From Erysipelotrichaceae bacterium (GTDB taxonomy: Bacteria; Bacillota_I; Bacilli_A; Erysipelotrichales; Erysipelotrichaceae), in contig SVBN01000027.1 of the NCBI GenBank assembly GCA_015058875.1, positions 1 through 35,989 of the forward strand: 35,989 nucleotides of DNA. Direction: 5' to 3'. The notes beneath the pieces are model-generated. The model worked only from the letters and a program-made list of their open reading frames with translations, was not told the origin of the DNA and did no database searches. The translations under genes and the position numbers were made by a program. Below are positions 7,101-13,887 of this stretch, piece by piece (position 1 is the first letter of the stretch; the number at the start of each line of letters is the position of its first letter).

Positions 7101-8528
7101 TTATTTCTGGCGCATGCTTCTGAGAAGCTCTTTTTCTTCTTTCTTCTTCTCTTTCTGGATCGTACGCAGTTCCTTTTTCGTCACTTCACGCCAGATCCGG
7201 AAACAGACGCCGTCCGCCAGATTATCGGCTTCCACCTTATATCCGTAGGTTGTAACAACCTTGTATACGATCGATAAGCCCAGTCCGAACTGGCCGTCCG
7301 TACCTTTTTCATACGGTTTGAACAGCTTGGCCTTTCTGTCCGCATCAATCTGTCTGCCGTCGTTGATGACAAGCAGTTCCCCGGTCCGCAGTTCCAGCCG
7401 GATATTTGTCTTTGCATAGCGCAGTGCGTTATCGACCAGATTTTCAACGACGATTCTCCATGGATCCTCATCGCCATGGAAGCACACGCTCCGGTCAATA
7501 TCCGTCTCAAATGTAATCTCGGGACGGATGACCTTCAGGGAGAGAAGCACCTCATCGATCACTTCACTCATGTTCAGATTCTCACCTTCCGGACAGTCAT
7601 CCAGCAGATATTCCATCTTATTCAATTCAATCAGGCTGCGCACTTTCTTTTCCAGCCGGTTCGCATGTTCGATGATGACATCAATGGATTTCTCCAGAGA
7701 ACCGTACGGATAAATGCCGTCCTTGATGCTTTCGCCGTACGAGCGGATTGTCGCAATCGGTGTTTTCAGATCATGCGAGATGTTCTGAATCATTTCCTGT
7801 TTGTCCGCCTTCTGTTTCTGCAGTTCAAACTCCATTTCTCTCAGCGCATCCGCAAGCTCACCGATTTCATCGCGCCTGTCCACCAGAAGCATCGCCGGTT
7901 CATCCTTGCGGATATGCGTAATATACGCCTTGATCTGATTCAGCGGATGGATCAGCGAACTGATCCACAGCATCAGCAGCATGAACAGCACGCCGACAAC
8001 CAGCGTATTCATATTGACGATGCTGTTCATCAGCAGTGATTTGAACAGGGTCTCATATTCCGACAGCATCAGCGAGACCAGATAACGGTCACCCGAAAGC
8101 GGCGTCATGCAATACAGTGTCTGTTCCTGAATTCCGTCGGTATCGGTCTGCAGGAACTGATAATCCTGCGATTCACCGAGTGTACCAGGAGCCTTGCGGC
8201 GGATATCCTGCTTGGCTTCTTCGGAAAACTCCCCGGTCCCCAGCATGATAAAACTGTCATTCTTCACGTCATAGATCGCATGAATGATGTTTTCGTCGCC
8301 GGCATCGCTCAGATCGGGAATGACTTCCGGATCATGCTCGAGATAATAAACCAGCGGGCTCTGGGCACTGTGCAGCATGCGGTACATTTCATTTTCCGTA
8401 AATGCATTGATTGACGGAGAAAGAACCGCGATTAAAAAAGCACAGAATATTGTAATCGCAAGAAATACAATTGTGATCAGCTGCTGGGAAAGCGTGAACT
8501 CTCTCAGCCATAGATATATTCGTTTCAT
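7101..8528 (-). CDS. Two-component sensor histidine kinase
   Basis: The protein has 475 residues. There is a transmembrane segment at about 15-37, an extracytoplasmic region to about 165, a second transmembrane segment at 170-190, a HAMP linker (about 190-240), then the phosphoacceptor H252 in NISHDLKTPIATIRSYGES. The ATP-binding domain shows the N box ENLVDNALRYA (N363, N367), DG at 390-391 and GLGLSI at 415-420. The C-terminal tail from 450 is lysine/glutamate rich (KKELRTIQKEKKKEEKELLR) and probably helical. The start overlaps the regulator stop by 1 nt. It senses an unknown signal at the membrane and phosphorylates the upstream-encoded regulator. General architecture resembles CssS-type stress sensors, but the sensor domain gives no proof. 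Confidence 0.93.
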   Translation of the reverse strand: MKRIYLWLREFTLSQQLITIVFLAITIFCAFLIAVLSPSINAFTENEMYRMLHSAQSPLVYYLEHDPEVIPDLSDAGDENIIHAIYDVKNDSFIMLGTGEFSEEAKQDIRRKAPGTLGESQDYQFLQTDTDGIQEQTLYCMTPLSGDRYLVSLMLSEYETLFKSLLMNSIVNMNTLVVGVLFMLLMLWISSLIHPLNQIKAYITHIRKDEPAMLLVDRRDEIGELADALREMEFELQKQKADKQEMIQNISHDLKTPIATIRSYGESIKDGIYPYGSLEKSIDVIIEHANRLEKKVRSLIELNKMEYLLDDCPEGENLNMSEVIDEVLLSLKVIRPEITFETDIDRSVCFHGDEDPWRIVVENLVDNALRYAKTNIRLELRTGELLVINDGRQIDADRKAKLFKPYEKGTDGQFGLGLSIVYKVVTTYGYKVEADNLADGVCFRIWREVTKKELRTIQKEKKKEEKELLRSMRQK

Positions 8529-9187
8529 CAGCTCAATCTGTATCCGAACCCGTAAATGGTATGAATACTGAGATTCGGCATTTTCTTTCTCAGTCTTCTC
8601 AGCGTATCATCCACGACTCTGTCACTTCCGAAATAATTCGTTTCCCACACATTTTCGAGAATCTGCTCTCTTGAGAACGCCGTTTCCCTGTTCTTCACAA
8701 ACAGCATCAGCAGATCAAATTCCTTGGTTGTCAGATCGATGGCAGTCCCATGATCAAATACCACTCTCTGAATCTCATCAATTTCATATCCGTCGACGCT
8801 GATCCGGTGATTCTCATCCTTATAGGTGCGGCGCATGATATTGTTCACGCGGAGCACCAGCTCTTTCGGAGAAAACGGCTTGGTAATATAGTCATCGCTG
8901 CCCTTCTCAAGACCGATGATCCGGTCAAATTCCTTATCACGTGCAGACATAAAGATAACCGGCACATCCGGAGAATGCGTACGGATTTCCTCGATCAGAT
9001 CAAATCCGCTCTTATCCCCGAGCATAATGTCCAGAATCCAGAGATGCACGTCATCGTCATCCGTATGCACCGAAGCTTCATCATATGTCAGATAGGAACG
9101 CACTTCATATTCTTCTTTTTCAAGATATCGCTTGACCAGCTCATTCAGGTCTCTTTCATCTTCTACAATTGCAATTACTTTCTTCAT
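8528..9187 (-). CDS. OmpR/PhoB-family response regulator
   Basis: The protein has 219 residues. The receiver domain has acidic E9/D10, phosphoacceptor D53 (LWILDIMLGDKSG), the conserved serine in FMSARD and K103 in ITKPFSPKEL. The C-terminal winged helix begins near residue 125 (LTTKEFDLLMLFVKN, then WGTNYF-like, DDTLRRLRKKM and YGFGYRL), typical of the Trans_reg_C domain. The start has AAGGTGAC 5-9 nt upstream. It is the first gene of the pair with the histidine kinase and lies downstream of the cdaA-cdaR terminator, so the pair forms its own operon. Target genes are unknown. An extended -10 like sequence (TGTGATAAAAT) lies shortly upstream. Confidence 0.93.
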   Translation of the reverse strand: MKKVIAIVEDERDLNELVKRYLEKEEYEVRSYLTYDEASVHTDDDDVHLWILDIMLGDKSGFDLIEEIRTHSPDVPVIFMSARDKEFDRIIGLEKGSDDYITKPFSPKELVLRVNNIMRRTYKDENHRISVDGYEIDEIQRVVFDHGTAIDLTTKEFDLLMLFVKNRETAFSREQILENVWETNYFGSDRVVDDTLRRLRKKMPNLSIHTIYGFGYRLS

Positions 9188-9246
9188 TTTGTCACCTTAT
9201 GCCGTCATTTTATCACAATATATCCATATAAACGTACCTGGTATAT

Positions 9247-9276
9247 GCAAAACAGGAGAGGCTTTTCAGCCTCCCC
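9247..9276 (-). terminator. Terminator of the cdaA-cdaR operon
   Basis: GGGGAGGCT (9276-9268) pairs with AGCCTCTCC (9263-9255), with one G-U pair and a GAAA loop, and is followed by TGTTTTGC. It lies just after the cdaR stop. Confidence 0.75.
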
Positions 9277-9281
9277 CATGC

Positions 9282-10715
9282 TTATCCGTTATTGATATCT
9301 GCGTCTGTTTCCGATTCCGTGCCGGTATTTGTTTCACCGAGCACATTCAGTGCATATGTCGCTTCCGTCAGCGTGTAGGTCACCAGTCCGCCCTGCGGCT
9401 GTTCCACCTGCAGAGGGAATTCCTGAAGACCCGGCACAGCATCCTTCATATCCACATATACGACAATATCATCCGCTGTAATGGATTCGATATTTGCCTC
9501 GGTACCGAAGATCATGACGCTGGTTGTCGTCTTGTTCTCCGGCTGGGACGCCTTGTAATTGCCGATATTGTTGCGGTAATTGATCTTGACGTTCTGAATC
9601 TCCCTGGTGACGCCTTCTCCGAGCACAACATTCATTGTCAGCTGGTTGATATTCGAAGAATTCACACCGGCAGGCAGAGTAATCGGTCTCAGAATAGTCG
9701 ATTCATCCTTGGTCAGTGTCGAAGCATTCAGTGTTACCGCCACCTTGTCAATCTGGCCGAGAACAGACTCGGGACCGTAGATCGTCACGGTTTCCTGATC
9801 CATGGAAATGGATTCGATCGCTTTATTGTCAGGCACTTCACCGCTGACTTCAACCTCAATCGGCACCGTCTTGTTCGGGGAAGTAACCGGCACCGTTACC
9901 GACACGGTGTTCGGCACAATGCTTGCATCGACCGGCTGGCCGGATGCGTTATAGGCAACCAGTTTTGCCTCCTGCGTAAAGTCGCCTGTCTGCGAAGACA
10001 GATCGATCAGCGCCTTGACAAATGCAATGCTGGAAAGCGTATCCTTTGAAGCGCGTACATTGACACGGGTGTATTCAAATTCCGGTGTTCCGACGCTGTA
10101 GATGGAATCCATCTTATCCTGATTGACAAAATCATAGGACAGATCAAATTGCTGAGTGGTCTTTTTCTTCAGCGTAATGATGACATTTGAAGGATCAATC
10201 TTGATGGAAACACTGTCGCCGTATCCTTCGGTTGTCAGCTTGATCTGATGCGTTCCTTCCGTCAGACCTTCCAGATCCGCAACGACAACGCCGCGGGAAT
10301 TGATCGCGTTGTTGACCGAGGTGGTATCGCCGCTGATTGTAATATCGGCAGTTTCCGGAAGTCCGCTGAGTTCAAATGTATCGGTATTGTACTTGGCTGT
10401 CACAGACACGCCGTTTCTGTCCCTGCTGTAGGAAAGCGGGGTATACAGAGAAGCATATGTGCTGTAGTTGACTACGAACCACATCATCAGGGCCAGCACG
10501 AGCGATACCAGTTTGTTATATCTGGTATTGAACAATGTCCGGTCGATAAATGCGGAGAACCACCTGACGATTCTGAGCAGGCTGTCTTCCAGATGCTGGT
10601 AGGTGCTGGCAACGCGCTTGCTCTGAACAGCAATGCGGTTGGCAAGTTCTGTCTTTCCGCTGTCGAATGAGCGCTCATTCTGCTCATCATTTACACGGTT
10701 TCTGTTTTCAGACAT
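9282..10715 (-). CDS. cdaR: CdaR, YbbR-domain regulator of diadenylate cyclase
   Basis: The ATG at 10715 is chosen because AAAGGAGGTGA lies 9 nt upstream; a GTG six bases earlier overlaps the cdaA stop. The 477-residue protein has a charged cytoplasmic N-terminus, one transmembrane segment at about residues 68-86 (LVSLVLALMMWFVVNYSTYA) and a long extracytoplasmic part made of beta-rich YbbR repeats. Recurring strand patterns (VPIEVEVSGEVPDN; VTIYGPESVLGQIDKVAV; TSVMIFGTEANIESI) mark these repeats. It ends in an acidic tail (NTGTESETDADINNG). In Bacillota CdaR binds the membrane enzyme CdaA and tunes c-di-AMP synthesis. The order cdaA-cdaR is the usual one, but glmM, commonly third, is absent here: the operon ends at a terminator. 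Confidence 0.92.
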   Translation of the reverse strand: MSENRNRVNDEQNERSFDSGKTELANRIAVQSKRVASTYQHLEDSLLRIVRWFSAFIDRTLFNTRYNKLVSLVLALMMWFVVNYSTYASLYTPLSYSRDRNGVSVTAKYNTDTFELSGLPETADITISGDTTSVNNAINSRGVVVADLEGLTEGTHQIKLTTEGYGDSVSIKIDPSNVIITLKKKTTQQFDLSYDFVNQDKMDSIYSVGTPEFEYTRVNVRASKDTLSSIAFVKALIDLSSQTGDFTQEAKLVAYNASGQPVDASIVPNTVSVTVPVTSPNKTVPIEVEVSGEVPDNKAIESISMDQETVTIYGPESVLGQIDKVAVTLNASTLTKDESTILRPITLPAGVNSSNINQLTMNVVLGEGVTREIQNVKINYRNNIGNYKASQPENKTTTSVMIFGTEANIESITADDIVVYVDMKDAVPGLQEFPLQVEQPQGGLVTYTLTEATYALNVLGETNTGTESETDADINNG

Positions 10716-10717
10716 GC

Positions 10718-12550
10718 TCACTCACCTCCTTTTCTGTTCCCGGAGGTTTTGTCCGCTTCGGTATCCAGATGATCGACCATGCGGAATGTGCTGTCAAAAT
10801 CATCATCGAAACCCATCAGTTTTGAAATATCCAGCTTGCTTGTATCAAACATCCGTTCTTCTTCAGAACGTTCTTTTACTTCCGACGGAATAATATCTTC
10901 TTCCGTTTCAACCGGCTCAACCGGTTTCATTACCTGCGGGATCGGTTTCTTCCCGGTCAGCTTTTCCAGACTGCGCTCCCTGGCTGCCTGTACTTCTTCG
11001 GGCGTCATCCTTCTTTTTTCAGGTTCCTCTTCAGCCGGTTCCTCCGGTTCGCTGATCTGCGGCTGTTCCGCCTGCTTCAGCTTTTTCAGACTGCGCTCTC
11101 TGGCCGCTTTCACTTCTTCCGGCGTCATCCGTCTGATTTCAGGTTCTCCTTCTGCGGGTTCCTCCGGTTCACTGTCCTGCGTCAGTTCCGCCTGCTTCAG
11201 CTTTTCCAGACTGCGCTCCCTGGCCGCCTGTACTTCTTCCGGCGTCATCCTTCTGTTCTCTTCTTCCGCTTCCGCAGCAAACGCAGATACATCTTCCTGC
11301 ACCGCTTCCGCATGTTCTTCCGGATGAATGCTTACAGGATGGATCCTGCCGCTTTCTTCAGTTCTGTGCTCATGTTCCGGATAGCTCGGTACAGGCCGTT
11401 CCTTCTTCTTCGGAAGCTTGATTTCATTCAGCTCTTCTTCCAGCTCTTTCAGACGGTTCTCTTCCGTTATGTTTTCTTCCTTCTTGGAGAACAGACCGGC
11501 AAATAAGCCTTTTCTCTCTTCATGTGTTTCTTCCGGTTCGTGCGCCGGAGAGACAACCTCTTCAACCTCGATTTTCTCCGATGTATTCTTATCCGGCTGC
11601 TTTTTCAGCGTCAGTTTTGACAGTACGCCGGTTTCCTGGCGTTTCACTGCCTTATCCTCTTTTTTCGGCAGCGCTACTTCACCGGAATGAATATCTTCCT
11701 CAATCAGAATCTCACGTCCGGGAACTGCAGGCTCCTGCGTTTTTTTCCTGGAGGCCTGTACCTCGGTTTCCTCACCGCAGATTACACGCATCAGATAATC
11801 GCGCAGCTGCTTTGTATTCACGCGGAAAATCTTTCCGCCTTCCGTAATGGAAATAGCACCGGTTTCTTCCGAAACAACAATTGTAACGGCATCGGTTATT
11901 TCACTGATACCGATCGCGGCTCTGTGTCTGGCTCCGTAACGTGAAGGCAGTTCCAGATTTGTCGGCGGGAAATATGCGCTGGCACATGCAATCCTGCTGC
12001 CCTGAATAATCACGGCGCCGTCATGCAGAGGCGTGCTGGTAACAAAAATCGATGTCAGCAGTTCCGCGGTCACGTCGGAGTTCAGCTTTGTACCGGTTGT
12101 AATAAAGTCTTCCAGCGAATGCGACTGCTCAATGGAAATCAGCGCACCTGTCTGATCCTGCGACAGCAGCATCGTCGCCTTTACAATCTGATCCACCAGA
12201 TTTTCCTTTTCATTTCCGGTCAGTGTATTAATCCGGGAAAACACATTGGTTTTCCCGAGTTTCTCCAGCAGGATGCGTATCTCCGGCTGGAAAACGATGA
12301 TAATCGCAAGGAATCCCCAGTTCAGGAAGATATCCGCAAAAAACTCCAGTGTCTTCAGTCCGAAAAACTTCGCAATGCCGTCCACTAAAATGACTAACAG
12401 AATTCCCTTGAAAATCTGTATGGTTCTGGAATTGGAACGGACCAGCTTGATCGCATAGTAAAACACTAGCCACATGATCAGAATATCAACGGCTATGATT
12501 GTAATTGTCCGGATACTTTCCAGTCTTAAATTCAGGTTATAACTCGACAA
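10718..12550 (-). CDS. cdaA: CdaA diadenylate cyclase with a long repeat-bearing C-terminal tail
   Basis: Three N-terminal membrane helices (about 17-95) lead into the DisA_N diadenylate cyclase domain with the catalytic DGA (180-182) and RHR (211-213) motifs, counted from the GTG at 12559. It makes c-di-AMP from two ATP. Start choice: the AAAGGGG ribosome binding site is 8 nt before TTG 12550 but overlaps GTG 12559, so 12550 is preferred. The usual length is about 270-280 residues; this protein has about 610. Residues after 265 are rich in E, K and P, apparently disordered, and contain three 40-residue repeats starting at 436, 476 and 516, each with RRMTPEEVQAARERSLEKLK. The final segment (MFDTSKLDISKLMGFDDDFD) is less acidic and may be a docking motif. 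The cyclase assignment is secure; the tail function is unknown. Confidence 0.92.
   Translation of the reverse strand: MSSYNLNLRLESIRTITIIAVDILIMWLVFYYAIKLVRSNSRTIQIFKGILLVILVDGIAKFFGLKTLEFFADIFLNWGFLAIIIVFQPEIRILLEKLGKTNVFSRINTLTGNEKENLVDQIVKATMLLSQDQTGALISIEQSHSLEDFITTGTKLNSDVTAELLTSIFVTSTPLHDGAVIIQGSRIACASAYFPPTNLELPSRYGARHRAAIGISEITDAVTIVVSEETGAISITEGGKIFRVNTKQLRDYLMRVICGEETEVQASRKKTQEPAVPGREILIEEDIHSGEVALPKKEDKAVKRQETGVLSKLTLKKQPDKNTSEKIEVEEVVSPAHEPEETHEERKGLFAGLFSKKEENITEENRLKELEEELNEIKLPKKKERPVPSYPEHEHRTEESGRIHPVSIHPEEHAEAVQEDVSAFAAEAEEENRRMTPEEVQAARERSLEKLKQAELTQDSEPEEPAEGEPEIRRMTPEEVKAARERSLKKLKQAEQPQISEPEEPAEEEPEKRRMTPEEVQAARERSLEKLTGKKPIPQVMKPVEPVETEEDIIPSEVKERSEEERMFDTSKLDISKLMGFDDDFDSTFRMVDHLDTEADKTSGNRKGGE
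10958..11254 (-). repeat. Coding repeat of 120 bp in the cdaA tail (about 2.5 units)
   Basis: Three copies of RRMTPEEV(Q/K)AARERSL(E/K)KL recur exactly every 40 residues (120 bp), separated by acidic proline-rich linkers such as SEPEEPAEEEPE. The DNA copies are similar but not identical, so the repeats are not a recent duplication. Confidence 0.9.
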
Positions 12551-12574
12551 GGCCAACACCCCTTTCGCCCATAG

Positions 12575-12603
12575 ATTATACCATACTTGAATACACCTCA
12601 GAA
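12575..12603 (-). promoter_or_regulatory. Promoter of cdaA-cdaR
   Basis: A perfect TATAAT -10 element (12580-12575) is preceded by TATGG and, at 17 bp spacing, by a weak -35 TTCTGA (12603-12598). The start point near 12568 leaves a very short leader, which favours the TTG start at 12550. Confidence 0.65.
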
Positions 12604-12624
12604 CATTGCCGTAAAGCTCTGTGC

Positions 12625-12652
12625 AAATAGAAAATGCCGGTTTCCCGGCATT
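12625..12652 (-). terminator. Terminator after the three-domain lipoprotein
   Basis: AATGCCGG (12652-12645) and CCGGCATT (12640-12633) form a perfect 8-bp stem with a GAAA tetraloop, followed by TTCTATTT. Confidence 0.8.
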
Positions 12653-12681
12653 CTGTAATTCAGATTTGAAAACTCAGCAGA

Positions 12682-13725
12682 TCAATTCGGAGCACTGAAG
12701 GAGATCTGAGTCGCACCTGTCAGTGCATCTTCCGCAAGCAGGCTGATCGGAGCTACTTCGAAATGAAGTGTATCAAATGTTCCTGTGTAGCCGCCCTCTG
12801 TTGTGAATTCCAGAGTATAGACATGCTTTCTTGCCGTATAGGCGCTTTCTGTGCTTCCAAGGACGATGGAATCGCCGTCAGCCAGGCCGTCAGCCGCATA
12901 GTTTTCACCCTTGTCGGCATCACCTGTTTCATACAGATACAGACCTGTAACCTTTTCGCCGGTTACATTGTAGATTGTGTACTCGGCTTCAGCTTCCGGA
13001 GCAGAGAAAGCAATCTGTGTGGCGCCAGTCTTTGCGTCTTCGGCAATCAGGCTGATCGGAGCTTCTTCAAAGTGCAGTGTATCGAATGTTCCTGTATAGC
13101 CGCCTTCTGTTGTGAATTCCAGAGTGGAAGCCCAGTCCGTTGTTTCGGATGCAGGAAGATCAATTGTAACAGTGACATTCTTTCCGTCTGCCAGACCCGC
13201 ATCACCGGCCAGGTTGTCGCCCTTTTCATCGCCGTTTGCTGTGAGGTACAGTTCCCTGACAGTTTCGCCTGTCTGGTTGTAAATCACATACTCGGCTGTC
13301 AGTGTCGGCTCGCCGAAGGAAATCTGTGTAGCACCTGTCAGAGCGTCTTCTGCAGGAAGATTGATTGCGGCTTCCTCAACATGCAGAGTTTCAAATTTTC
13401 CCGTATAGCCGGAAGCGGTTGTGAATTCCAGTGTGAATGCCGTATCAGTGGGAACATCAGCCTTTGTGACTTCGACAGACTTGAAATTTCTCAGTCCGCC
13501 TTCCGCATAGTTTTCGCCTTTATCTGTTCCGCTGTTGTCGAATACATACAGCTCGGTTACATTTTCTCCGGTGCTGTTCCAGATAGTGTAAACGCCTGTG
13601 CCTGTTTCCGCAGCAGCTGAAGCTTCCGGTGTCGGTGTGGAAGCCGGCTGTGCAGAGTTGTTTGAGCATGCCGCAAGGCTGAAAGCCAGAAGTGCAGCAG
13701 TGCTGAGTGTAAATAACTTCTTCAT
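12682..13725 (-). CDS. Lipoprotein with three copies of a roughly 100-residue domain, function unknown
   Basis: The ATG at 13725 follows GGAAGGAATTATT, a clear ribosome binding site. The 347-residue protein has a lipoprotein signal peptide (MKKLFTLSTAALLAFSLAAC, Cys20), then a Ser/Pro/Ala linker, then three tandem domains at about 43-143, 144-245 and 246-347. Each begins with YxIxNxTGExVxxLYL, includes a (D)KGxNxAxxGL segment and LEFTTEGGYTGTFDTLHFEE, and ends with AEDALTGATQISF. The repeats are about 50-70% alike by eye and lack cysteines, so each is likely a small independent beta-rich module exposed outside the membrane. I do not recognise the family. A good promoter and a terminator show that it is a single-gene unit, divergent from feoAB. 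A binding or adhesion role is possible but unsupported. Confidence 0.85.
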   Translation of the reverse strand: MKKLFTLSTAALLAFSLAACSNNSAQPASTPTPEASAAAETGTGVYTIWNSTGENVTELYVFDNSGTDKGENYAEGGLRNFKSVEVTKADVPTDTAFTLEFTTASGYTGKFETLHVEEAAINLPAEDALTGATQISFGEPTLTAEYVIYNQTGETVRELYLTANGDEKGDNLAGDAGLADGKNVTVTIDLPASETTDWASTLEFTTEGGYTGTFDTLHFEEAPISLIAEDAKTGATQIAFSAPEAEAEYTIYNVTGEKVTGLYLYETGDADKGENYAADGLADGDSIVLGSTESAYTARKHVYTLEFTTEGGYTGTFDTLHFEVAPISLLAEDALTGATQISFSAPN

Positions 13726-13770
13726 AATAATTCCTTCCCCCGCTGTCAGTATTGTGTCAGCGATCATTCA

Positions 13771-13799
13771 AATATAGCATTCGTTATGATGCATTTCAA
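13771..13799 (-). promoter_or_regulatory. Promoter of the three-domain lipoprotein gene
   Basis: TTGAAA (13799-13794) and TATATT (13776-13771) are separated by 17 bp. The start point lies about 40 nt before the start codon. Confidence 0.7.
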
Positions 13800-13887
13800 T
13801 AAAAATGACCAACTTCCAATTTGTCTTTTTTAACAAGTTTGTTGATGTTTTTGAGGTCTTCATACTATCATGTCTGAGGAGATTATT

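Noticed and set aside
9132-10049. Long plus-strand frame opposite cdaR
   Set aside because: It is complementary to a confident coding region and lacks a ribosome binding site.
13839-13868. Promoter TTGTTG-N18-TACTAT for feoAB
   Set aside because: It would start transcription at the ribosome binding site itself, leaving almost no leader, so it was not listed.
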